64,000 nucleotides of DNA, taken from contig NZ_CP079110.1 of assembly GCF_019357495.1 (NCBI RefSeq), positions 930,001 through 994,000 on the forward strand. Direction: 5' to 3'. The position numbers and the translations under genes were made by a program. This DNA is from Nosocomiicoccus ampullae. Lineage in GTDB: Bacteria > Bacillota > Bacilli > Staphylococcales > Salinicoccaceae. The stretch's first letter is position 1; every line of letters begins with the position of its first letter. The notes under the pieces were generated by a model. The model had not been told where the DNA came from, made no database searches, and saw nothing but the letters and a program-made list of their open reading frames with translations. Shown here piece by piece: positions 46,813 to 54,645 of this stretch.

Positions 46813-47373
46813 TCAAGATTTATTGTATAAATAATATACATTGTCAAATAAATTTACCCTAGTGCTCTTACTCTTAAGAACCTTTTTATCTTTTACAAGT
46901 ATATATCCTTCTACTATCCTATCTCCATCTTTAAAAACGGCATAATATATCTTATAACCACTAAATAAAAAGATAGGATTTATAATGATATATTCTGTTT
47001 TAACCATAATTAATATTATGAAATTCAAGATGACTAATAAAACAAAATAATCAAATTGCGTTCTAAACTCTAAGAATAGGAATGGCATCAATAACGATAG
47101 AACAAAAAATGTATACTCATTCGCTGATATCTTATCATATTTTTTAATTTGTATAATATCAGTAGTTTTACTTTTCTTCTTTTTCATATTTATAAAAATT
47201 GTCGGCACTAGTTTATAGGTGACAATATAAATTATCGTAATAATTATTAAAAGAATAACCATTTCATATTTTGCAAAAATGTTCTTTGTAACTAAATAAT
47301 CTCGTATTTCACCATAAATTATTAAAACTAATAATGGTGTATAGGCAACAAACCATAAAATATATTGAAACAA
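46813..47373 (-). CDS. KwaA-like four-TM membrane protein (Kiwa-type defence)
   Basis: 186 aa with four hydrophobic helices (about 3-21, 36-60, 86-103, 107-124) and a soluble tail (INPIFLFSGYKIYYAVFKDG...). This is the size and layout of KwaA, the membrane partner of Kiwa, which senses phage attachment at the envelope and works with KwaB. It is immediately downstream (21 bp) of a KwaB-like gene. Start is uncertain: TTG at 47371-47373 with AAGAAG almost touching it; in-frame alternatives are ATA/ATC a few codons earlier. The identification rests on topology plus neighbour. Confidence 0.6.
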   Translation of the reverse strand: MFQYILWFVAYTPLLVLIIYGEIRDYLVTKNIFAKYEMVILLIIITIIYIVTYKLVPTIFINMKKKKSKTTDIIQIKKYDKISANEYTFFVLSLLMPFLFLEFRTQFDYFVLLVILNFIILIMVKTEYIIINPIFLFSGYKIYYAVFKDGDRIVEGYILVKDKKVLKSKSTRVNLFDNVYYLYNKS

Positions 47374-47394
47374 CTTCTTAGATTCGATTATTAA

Positions 47395-48405
47395 TCACTC
47401 TTCTCTATATCCAATTATTGATTGAATTTTTTGCGTCAAATAAGAAGTTACAATTTTGTTTTGAAATAAATAAATTACTGGAGTTAAATCATTCTTATCA
47501 CTCTCTTTAATTTCAATTGTATTGTTTTCGAAATTAATAAACTTCATTAAATCATAAACAATGTCTAACTCCTTTTTTAAACTATCTACTGAACTAGGGC
47601 GTTTCTCCATTGCATCTTTTATGTCTTTTAATTCATTACATCTATCGTCAAAATGACTTTTTAAATCACTTAAAGTATCCTCAGATATTTGAGCCATTGA
47701 TCTTGAGCGTACATATTTAGTAGCTTCACTCCTAAAGTAATCAATCGAACTTTGGTTAGCAAAAATATTTTGATTAACTATTCTATCAATATTACTATCT
47801 CTTTGCATTTCTATGTGTTCACTATACTTAAACGCCCATTCAAAATGTTGTGGATTATTAACAATTATATAATTTTTATATATAATAAAACTTATATAAC
47901 CACCAACTTCAATGACTGATTCGGTTACTTCTTTATATTCTTCAAGTAATATACCTAATTTTTTATTTCTTCCAGCACCTTTTTCTCCTCTATAATAACC
48001 AAAATAACACCATTCATTTTTTGATGTGCAATGAATTTTTAACAAATGAAAAGAGGCATTTTTCATATCAAGTTTATTTTCAGACATCGATTTATATATT
48101 AATTCCAAATTGTTTTTTATACTTTCAAATTCATCAATATTAATAACTGGTAAAGTCTCGTTAACGTGGAATTCATTGTTATAATTAGTAAAATAAAACT
48201 CATCTTCTACTTTTAACCTGTTTAAATTATCGATAATATTAGACTTTAAAAAGTCTTGTAATTTAGTATCTATATTAACTTCTTTACACTCGTATTTTAA
48301 ATCTAAATTATTAAAATGCCCAAAATAAAATAACTCTAACTCAAATTCCAAGGTTCTTTGTGATAACTCATTTAAAAAGATTTTTAAATCTTCGATTTGG
48401 TTCAT
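47395..48405 (-). CDS. KwaB-like DUF4868 protein (Kiwa-type defence)
   Basis: 336 aa, soluble, no signal. The middle part has the DUF4868/KwaB pattern: FGYYRGEKG..., then IIYKNYIIVNNPQHFEWAFKY with a hydrophobic strand followed by N-x(4)-FE-x2-FxY. The C-terminal half is mostly helical. In Kiwa, KwaB binds DNA and blocks phage replication/late transcription after KwaA senses infection (established for E. coli Kiwa). The order here is kwaB then kwaA, the reverse of E. coli. Start ATG 48403-48405 with GAGG/GGGGA ahead. Lies between a dead endolysin and the remnant edge, a typical prophage moron slot. Confidence 0.68.
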   Translation of the reverse strand: MNQIEDLKIFLNELSQRTLEFELELFYFGHFNNLDLKYECKEVNIDTKLQDFLKSNIIDNLNRLKVEDEFYFTNYNNEFHVNETLPVINIDEFESIKNNLELIYKSMSENKLDMKNASFHLLKIHCTSKNEWCYFGYYRGEKGAGRNKKLGILLEEYKEVTESVIEVGGYISFIIYKNYIIVNNPQHFEWAFKYSEHIEMQRDSNIDRIVNQNIFANQSSIDYFRSEATKYVRSRSMAQISEDTLSDLKSHFDDRCNELKDIKDAMEKRPSSVDSLKKELDIVYDLMKFINFENNTIEIKESDKNDLTPVIYLFQNKIVTSYLTQKIQSIIGYREE

Positions 48406-48423
48406 TCCCCTAACCTCTTTCAG

Positions 48424-48534
48424 TGTGTAGTTATACACATTTTAACTGTAAGCAGTTCAATAAGCAATAAAATTATACAAAAATAGCTGTTAGCGAGGTG
48501 ACTAACAGCTTAACTACACATTTATATTATATCA
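48424..48534 (-). promoter_or_regulatory. Promoter and attenuator-like leader of the Kiwa-like operon
   Basis: Extended -10 TGATATAAT on the minus strand (48526-48534). RNA would start near 48519, at GTGTAGTTA. Next comes a terminator-like hairpin GCTGTTAG...CTAACAGC + ATTTTT (about 48479-48509). Then TAACTACACA (48433-48424), which is the perfect 10-bp complement of the RNA's 5' end, just before the kwaB SD. A second possible -10 (TATAAC, 48430-48435) lies inside the 16-bp palindrome TGTGTAGTTATACACA (48424-48439). Confidence 0.55.
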
Positions 48535-48571
48535 CAAAGTTATATATAGGAACATACATTCGGTTATAAAT

Positions 48572-48600
48572 AAAAACAGGGAGCATTTCAGCTCCCTTTG
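48572..48600 (-). terminator. Intrinsic terminator after endolysin remnant
   Basis: Stem AGGGAGC / GCTCCCT with a short AT loop and U-run on the minus strand, directly at the stop of the lysin C-terminal frame. Confidence 0.85.
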
Positions 48601-49390
48601 TTAATATCTCTTATTCACTTCACGCTGAATTACGTTTGGATCGTAGTCTGCTCTTTTCAATCTATTAAATCTATCTTGACCATTACCCCATTTGCCTGCG
48701 ATAACTTCGTTCACAATTGTTGCGACCGACTTAGATGTCGGTCGCACATTAACGCCCATTCTACGATTGATTTCTGTCTGAACTTTAGCATAGTTACTAC
48801 CTAAAGAACGTTTACGTGCATCTCCATTACCATGCTTTCCAGCTAATACTTCAACTGCAAGTTGTGAGATTGTTTTAGATTTAGGTTTAATCGTTGTTTT
48901 CTTTTTACTCACTTTTTTTAGATTTAGCCTTAGTAACTTTCTTACCATTTAATTGGTCTAAATATCGTTGTACTTTACGTCTAAACGCTTGGTAACTATT
49001 AGTAGCGTGCATTTTATGTGGACAGTCTTTACGTGACCAGTCATAGTGACGTTTAAGTCTGTCAATACCCCAACCGTACTGCTTTAATACATGTGCGATA
49101 TATAGTGCTGCATTATCCTCTGCTTTCTTGTATCGTGCAGATTTAGCACCACTATAACCGTTATCCATACTGTAGCAAATTTCAATACCGATTGATTGTC
49201 GGTTACCTGCACCATTACCATCGCCTGCATGCCACGTATTACGGTTAAATGGTATTAATTGAACAGCTTCTTTATCGTCAATTGCAACGTGATAACTGAC
49301 TTGTAGATTATTATAGTTGTGGAACGATGCTTCATTTCTTGCTGAAGCAGTATTTCCAGTATTATGCATCGTATTATATTGAGGTTTCAT
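48601..49390 (-). pseudogene. Phage endolysin remnant: amidase_2 + two Cpl-7-type repeats, frameshifted
   Basis: Frame one (49390 to 48905) is an N-acetylmuramoyl-L-alanine amidase catalytic domain: MHNTGNTASARNE, WHAGDGNGAGNRQSIGIEIC, and zinc/His-Cys region KRHYDWSRKDCPHKM. Frame two (to 48601) has two Cpl-7 (CW_7) cell-wall repeats, each with VxAGKxGNG. The frames meet in a run of seven A (about 48914-48920): one A fewer would join them. The amidase also starts abruptly at MKPQYNTMHN; normal homologues carry about 20-30 more residues. Upstream codons (IKVPYA) look like the lost lead-in but have no start. So probably a dead prophage lysin, although slippage on the A-run could rescue a fusion. 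Confidence 0.85.
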
Positions 49391-49518
49391 AGCGTATGGT
49401 ACTTTAATATAGATTATTATCCATACAATAAAATGTCACTAATTAATATTATACTGAATATTTATGTATTTTACATTTATATTTAAAATCATTAGAAAAT
49501 ATTAATGGTATAACAATA

Positions 49519-49551
49519 AAAAAACATAGATAGTTAAACACTATCTATGTG
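49519..49551. terminator. Bidirectional terminator downstream of DoxX gene
   Basis: Stem ACATAGATAGT / ACTATCTATGT with A/T runs on both sides. The stretch 49391-49518 is AT-rich with no gene seen. Confidence 0.88.
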
Positions 49552-49560
49552 ACTTTGTTT

Positions 49561-49926
49561 TTATCTTCTTCCTAATTTTAATGCTCCGATGATTAGTGGG
49601 ATTTGAAGCGGAAGGCGTCCGTATAATACGTATGGATTTGCTTCAGTGCCTGGTTTAAATGGTATTTTCTTTAAAGCCATATATACATTCGCTGGAAATA
49701 CTGCAATCATAAATAATGCAATGAGTTTTCCATAAATGTTGTGTTTACTTTTCACCCATAATAAAAACGAAAATAGTATTTCTAATACACCAGTAAATTT
49801 TACGATAAACGTCTTACAAGGTAATACTGATGGGACGATTCTTCTAAATCCTTCTAGATTAATAAAGTGTAATACTCCTGCACCCATTAATAAAATTGAG
49901 TATAATGTTCTTAATATTACTTTCAT
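49561..49926 (-). CDS. DoxX family membrane protein
   Basis: 121 aa with four hydrophobic helices. DoxX-like features: AGVLHFINLEGFRRIVPSVLP, FTGVLEILFSFLLW, PANVYMALKKIPF. Related proteins take part in membrane redox or organic-acid stress roles; the exact function is unknown. Divergent from an OsmC gene, with which it may share oxidative-stress control (inference). Confidence 0.85.
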   Translation of the reverse strand: MKVILRTLYSILLMGAGVLHFINLEGFRRIVPSVLPCKTFIVKFTGVLEILFSFLLWVKSKHNIYGKLIALFMIAVFPANVYMALKKIPFKPGTEANPYVLYGRLPLQIPLIIGALKLGRR

Positions 49927-49976
49927 CTAAATACTTCCTTTCATTAATATAATAAAATAAATTTAAAGGTGATTCT

Positions 49977-50420
49977 ATGATTATGCATGATTTTAAAGTA
50001 CAAACAAACTGGGAAAATGGTAGGAGTTCTATCGGAGATTTTAAAGCTGATCATATCGATGGTAAGATTTCGATTCCAAGTGAACTTGGCGGTCCGGGTG
50101 ACGCATCAAATCCTGACGAATTATTAGTTGCTGCTGCATCTAGTTGTTACATTATTAGCCTTGCTGCGACACTAGAGCGCGCGAGATTTACGAATGTTAA
50201 AATTACTTTAAACTCTGTCGGTACCGCTTCTTTAAGTGAGAGTGGTAAATTTAAAATGGAGACAATTACTCACTATCCGACTATTTTTACTGATGATACT
50301 GAAAAATTAGAAAAACGTATCGATAAATTAATAGAAATTGCAGACAATAACTGCATGGTATCTAACGCGATCCGAGGAAATGTCGAGATTATTGTTAAAC
50401 CAACAATTGATAGTAAGTAA
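49977..50420 (+). CDS. OsmC/Ohr family peroxiredoxin-like protein
   Basis: 147 aa. OsmC fold with the two catalytic cysteines in AAASSCYIISLA and DNNCMVSNAIRG (GPGDASNPDELLVAAAS lead-in). Reduces organic peroxides. AAAGGTG SD before ATG. Confidence 0.92.
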   Translation: MIMHDFKVQTNWENGRSSIGDFKADHIDGKISIPSELGGPGDASNPDELLVAAASSCYIISLAATLERARFTNVKITLNSVGTASLSESGKFKMETITHYPTIFTDDTEKLEKRIDKLIEIADNNCMVSNAIRGNVEIIVKPTIDSK

Positions 50421-50479
50421 TATTGAATTTTAAATCATTTTAATCTAAAATCTAACTATTACTCTATTCAGGTGATGAA

Positions 50480-51019
50480 ATGAATACGTACTTGATTTTA
50501 GCTATTGTTTTCGGTTTGATTACTCTCGCATTATTTACTTTAACAGTTAAACACGCATCACAAGGTGAGCGGTCTGCGATGTGGTCAGGGTTTACAATCG
50601 TCAGTTTGGTCATTACAGTCATCGTTGTTGGTGTTTATCAACAGGAAAAATTATATTATAACCCAAAAGAAATCGCGGATAACGTATTGAGTAAACAAAT
50701 ACAAGATGTTGTCCATGCGTATAATTTACAAGATGATTATTATGAAGCAGATATTCCAAAGTTTGAAAAAGGTGAGTACCGAGAAAATACCCCTTTAAAG
50801 TTTTCAGACTACACGGTAACAAATATTGTGAAAAAACCACGCGGTCAATATATTACGATTGAAAAGAATAACAAATCTGTCATTATATATGATCCGATTG
50901 GTAAAAGAGATATTAAACTCGAGCAGCAATATACATTTTTAGGATCTCCAAGCTTATCGTATCCGTTTGTAGTAAAACTTCATTATAAAGATGACCAGTC
51001 GAGGTTTGTTTTATTTTAA
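50480..51019 (+). CDS. Two-TM membrane protein of unknown function
   Basis: 179 aa. Two N-terminal hydrophobic helices (about 3-23 and 33-53), then an extracytoplasmic-looking domain of about 120 residues rich in beta-strand patterns (YTVTNIVKKPRGQYITIEKNNKSVIIYD). Family not recognised. Stands between OsmC and a convergent GNAT gene. GGTGATGAA SD region is weak. Confidence 0.7.
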   Translation: MNTYLILAIVFGLITLALFTLTVKHASQGERSAMWSGFTIVSLVITVIVVGVYQQEKLYYNPKEIADNVLSKQIQDVVHAYNLQDDYYEADIPKFEKGEYRENTPLKFSDYTVTNIVKKPRGQYITIEKNNKSVIIYDPIGKRDIKLEQQYTFLGSPSLSYPFVVKLHYKDDQSRFVLF

Positions 51020-51053
51020 AAAAGAGAAGAGTTAAAAACTCTTCTCTATTTTT
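51017..51053. terminator. Bidirectional terminator
   Basis: AAAAGAGAAGAGTT-AAA-AACTCTTCTCT followed by T-run; shared by the two convergent genes. Confidence 0.88.
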
Positions 51054-51669
51054 TATAATACGTAATATAGTCGTCTTTTAATTCTACACCGATATAGTCT
51101 TTGCCGTTTTCTAGCATCCAATCAAAATCATCATATTTAATTTTAATTGGATCTCCACTTAGCATTTGTTCATTTTCTAAGTCGAGCATTAAAATATGAC
51201 GTCTTTTATTTCCATATTTAATTTTTGTGTTTACAATATTTAAACCAAGTGACATTGTATTTTTTAAACTTGGTAAATTTGTCGGCATTACTGTACCTAT
51301 TAAATATTTAAACTGTTTATCTTTACGTAACTTTTCTAGTAATACCTCCCCCATTTTTAATTGAAGGTTTTTGCCACGTAAATCTTCATGGATAAATGTA
51401 ATCTCTGAGTAAATCGTATCTTCACGACTCACATTTGCGTCATCTGCTAAATGCTCATCTTCATTTATTTTTGGTATATAAAATGCTCTAAGTGCTTTTA
51501 ATTTTTCACCATCAAACACACCAACACTATATTCACTTTCTAATAATGTCAGCATGTCTTCTCTACCTAATGTTTCTAATACTTCTTTATCTTCAAGATT
51601 ATCATAGACTTCTTTTTGAAGACTAAGCACTTCGTCGATATATTTCGGGGTAATATTTACAATCTCCAT
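51046..51669 (-). CDS. GNAT-like N-acetyltransferase
   Basis: 207 aa. N-terminal EIVNITPKYIDEVLSLQKEVYDNL and central strand-loop ITFIHEDLRGKNLQLKMGEVLLEKLRK (acetyl-CoA binding region like R/Q-xx-G-x-G/A, here RGKNLQ) followed by IGTVMPTNLPSLKNTMSLGL. These fit GNAT. The C-terminal 50 residues are variable. Substrate unknown. Runs with two membrane protein genes upstream. Confidence 0.75.
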   Translation of the reverse strand: MEIVNITPKYIDEVLSLQKEVYDNLEDKEVLETLGREDMLTLLESEYSVGVFDGEKLKALRAFYIPKINEDEHLADDANVSREDTIYSEITFIHEDLRGKNLQLKMGEVLLEKLRKDKQFKYLIGTVMPTNLPSLKNTMSLGLNIVNTKIKYGNKRRHILMLDLENEQMLSGDPIKIKYDDFDWMLENGKDYIGVELKDDYITYYKK

Positions 51670-51680
51670 TTACAGCCTCC

Positions 51681-51965
51681 TTAACTAAACAAGTACTGAT
51701 TAATTAAATCTAATGATTCAATTGGTTTTCCAGTAAAGTATACATAGAAATAATATAAAACAATTAAGACGATTACAATTATAAATAAACTCGCAAATGA
51801 TTTTATAAACTTAAAGATAATACGATAAATCATTGAAACAATCGCTAAAAATATAATCATGTATATTAAGCTCTGGACTGTTAAATCAATATTATACAAT
51901 CCAGTATAATTTAAACCGAATATTAATATGACAGACAACATAATTAGAACAAAAATTCTTTTCAA
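51681..51965 (-). CDS. Small three-TM protein
   Basis: 94 aa, almost wholly hydrophobic: helices about 4-22, 30-48, 56-75. Not recognised. It starts 1 bp after the MFS gene stops and lies 11 bp before the GNAT gene, so it is part of that operon. Confidence 0.7.
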   Translation of the reverse strand: MKRIFVLIMLSVILIFGLNYTGLYNIDLTVQSLIYMIIFLAIVSMIYRIIFKFIKSFASLFIIVIVLIVLYYFYVYFTGKPIESLDLINQYLFS

Positions 51966-51966
51966 A

Positions 51967-53106
51967 CTACTTCCTACTTTCTACATACGTCAGCTGAGTC
52001 GCAATAACAATTCCAATGACTAAAAATACGGCACTAATAAATGGTAAATATGATACTACAATTTTATCGATAAATATTCCACCAATAACCGCACCAAGTC
52101 CAATTCCTAAGTTTAAACTCGACATGTTCCAGCTAAATACTTTAGAAGCACTTCCCTTTACACTATTAACAAGTCCTGACTGAATCATTGGTGATGTACT
52201 CCACTGGAAAACGTTAAACAAGTAAAATGCAATAAAAAATAGGAGTGGTATATTAAACGTAAATGGTAACGAAATTGCCATTGTCGTAAATAATATTAGC
52301 ATCGTAATAATCGCATGCTTAATGTTGAATTTGTCAACGAGTATACCACCTAAATATGTTCCAGACATTCCACCAAGGCCAGCAACAAATAATGCAAGTG
52401 ATACTTGATTTAATGAAAAACTATTTTCTGTTAATAATGGTGAAATATATCCAATAATATTAAAGTTTGCTGTCAGTACAAGTAGTGTAATCGTAATATA
52501 TAATACGACGTTCTTTTTATTTAATATGATGTTTTCATCGTCTATATTTGAAATGTGAGAAGTTTCTGGAAGTTTTCTTAATAAAATTGTCGATACGATA
52601 ATTGTTAAAATAATGATGATAAAGAATACTTCTCGCCATCCAAAAATATTACCAACGAGTGTGCTAATTGGTATTCCAAAAACATTCGCTGCACTAAATC
52701 CCATGTAAACGAGTGCAATCATTTTTCCTCTTAAGTGTGCTTCAGATAATAGTGAAGTTAAATCTAAAATCTTAACAATTAAAACTGACGCACCCATCGC
52801 TGTAATCACACGACCAATAGCAAGTGTAAAAAACGACTGGCTGAGCATAAAAATAACATTACCAAGTATAAATATTAAAAATGAATACAATATCATTTTC
52901 TTTTGACTAAATTTTTCACTGATTTGTATTAATAGTGGTCCAAAAACCGCAAATGACACAGCGTACACTGTAATCAGTTGTCCAGTTAATCCGTAACTAA
53001 TATTTAAATCACTACTGATCATTTCTATTAAACCTGAAATAATCAGTTCCATAATTCCAAGTAAAAATATTGTAAACATAAATATTATAACTAACTTTCG
53101 ATTCAT
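51967..53106 (-). CDS. MFS transporter (drug/nucleoside efflux type)
   Basis: 379 aa, 12 predicted TM helices of the DHA1/AraJ-like MFS group. First-helix MELIISGLIEMISSDLNIS, motif A-like loop after TM2 (ISEKFSQKKMILYS), and motif C-like GFSAANVFGIPISTLVG. Substrate unknown; relatives export drugs, sugars or purine analogues. Confidence 0.87.
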   Translation of the reverse strand: MNRKLVIIFMFTIFLLGIMELIISGLIEMISSDLNISYGLTGQLITVYAVSFAVFGPLLIQISEKFSQKKMILYSFLIFILGNVIFMLSQSFFTLAIGRVITAMGASVLIVKILDLTSLLSEAHLRGKMIALVYMGFSAANVFGIPISTLVGNIFGWREVFFIIIILTIIVSTILLRKLPETSHISNIDDENIILNKKNVVLYITITLLVLTANFNIIGYISPLLTENSFSLNQVSLALFVAGLGGMSGTYLGGILVDKFNIKHAIITMLILFTTMAISLPFTFNIPLLFFIAFYLFNVFQWSTSPMIQSGLVNSVKGSASKVFSWNMSSLNLGIGLGAVIGGIFIDKIVVSYLPFISAVFLVIGIVIATQLTYVESRK

Positions 53107-53251
53107 CTAATCACCTTACAAAAAGTCTTACACTAATATAACACGAAATGATTGTTCGATATATAATGACAATATAATAAGCTTTTATTTAAATTTTCAT
53201 TTTATTTTTAAACATTATAATGTATAATTATAAAAATAAAGAGGTGTTGTC

Positions 53252-54592
53252 ATGTATTCACTAAAAAATAATTTAAAATTTATTATCCCTTCTTTAATCG
53301 GGATATTTATTTTTATATGTCCAATTAAAAATGAAAATAATGAAGTCACAGTACCAGTTGCTTTTATCGCCAATAAAATACTCGATTTTATTAGTTTATT
53401 TGGTGAGAATGCGATTAGTTATATCGTTGCGGCAATTATGGTCATTTCAGCAGTGTTTTCTTTAATATATTCCTATGTTGTTAAATCTAAAAACACTTTA
53501 ATGAATCAATTATTTAACGAATCCTTTGCTTGGAATATTGTACGTATATTAGGTGCGGTATTTGGAATACTAGTCTTATTTGATATCGGACCGATTCAAA
53601 TTACGTCTGAAGATACTGGTGGTACAGTTTTTTATGACTTACTGCCGACGCTATTTGCTGTATTTTTAATTGCTGGATTTTTACTACCACTACTTTTAAA
53701 CTATGGACTGCTTGAATTTATCGGTACATTATTTAGAAACTTAATGCGTCCGATTTTTACATTGCCTGGACGTTCAACAGTCGATAACTTAGCGTCATGG
53801 GTTGGGGACGGAACAATCGGAGTATTACTTACAAGTAAACAGTATGAAGCAGGTTTTTACACAAAACGTGAGGCAACAGTTATTGCGACGATATTCTCTG
53901 TCGTATCGATCACATTTACAATTGTAATTTTAGAATACTTAGAGATGTTAAATTACTTTGTACCGTTTTATGCAACAGTTATATTTTCAGGGCTAGTGTG
54001 TGCGATTATACTACCGCGAATTCCACCACTATCTAAAATTGATGATACGTATTACGTTGAACATAACGGATATAGTGAAAAGATTCCTGACGGTGAAACG
54101 ACTTTATCTTGGGGGTATAAGCAAGCGATTGAAGCGGCTAAAAAAGCAGATGGTCCTATTGAGATTGTAAGAGATGGTTATAAAACTGTACTAGATATGT
54201 GGCTTGCAGTGCTACCTGTCGTTATGGCCGTTGGTACACTCGGTACAGTTCTTGCTGAATTTACACCGATATTTAGTATTATTGGTGCACCGTTCGTTCC
54301 AATTTTAGAAACGATTGGAATTCCAGATGCTAAAGCTGTATCTGAAACATTATTTATCGGATTTACAGATATGTTTTTACCGACACTGGTCATCGGTAGT
54401 GAAGTATCAGAAATGGCGAGATTTATTGTTGGAGCGTTAAGTATTACACAGCTTCTATACTTATCAGAAGTTGGAGGAGTAATTTTAGGCTCAAAAATCC
54501 CACTAGGTATTGGAAAAATGTTTCTTATTTTCTTAATGAGAACAGCGATCTCACTTCCAATTATAATTATTGTAGCAATGATGCTTTTCTAA
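53252..54592 (+). CDS. YjiH family membrane protein (nucleoside-recognition/Gate domain)
   Basis: 446 aa, about 9-10 TM helices. Gate-domain signatures SWVGDGTIGVLLTSKQYEAGFYTKREATVIATIFS and, in the second half, LETIGIPDAKAVSETLFIGFTDMFLPTLV. YjiH-type proteins are probably transporters or permease-like regulators of unknown substrate. GAGGTG SD. Ends at a bidirectional terminator. Confidence 0.88.
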   Translation: MYSLKNNLKFIIPSLIGIFIFICPIKNENNEVTVPVAFIANKILDFISLFGENAISYIVAAIMVISAVFSLIYSYVVKSKNTLMNQLFNESFAWNIVRILGAVFGILVLFDIGPIQITSEDTGGTVFYDLLPTLFAVFLIAGFLLPLLLNYGLLEFIGTLFRNLMRPIFTLPGRSTVDNLASWVGDGTIGVLLTSKQYEAGFYTKREATVIATIFSVVSITFTIVILEYLEMLNYFVPFYATVIFSGLVCAIILPRIPPLSKIDDTYYVEHNGYSEKIPDGETTLSWGYKQAIEAAKKADGPIEIVRDGYKTVLDMWLAVLPVVMAVGTLGTVLAEFTPIFSIIGAPFVPILETIGIPDAKAVSETLFIGFTDMFLPTLVIGSEVSEMARFIVGALSITQLLYLSEVGGVILGSKIPLGIGKMFLIFLMRTAISLPIIIIVAMMLF

Positions 54593-54598
54593 TAAATA

Positions 54599-54645
54599 AA
54601 GACACTTCCTTTTATAATGAGTCCCATTAAGGAAGTGTCTTTTTT
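54599..54645. terminator. Bidirectional terminator overlapping the P450 gene's last codons
   Basis: Stem GACACTTCCT / AGGAAGTGTC; A- and T-runs on both sides. The final codons of the P450-like gene form part of the stem. Confidence 0.9.

Noticed and set aside
48601-48948. Independent gene for a Cpl-7 repeat protein starting at 48948
   Set aside because: No SD before that ATG; it continues the lysin in the shifted frame and is better read as the second half of a broken gene.
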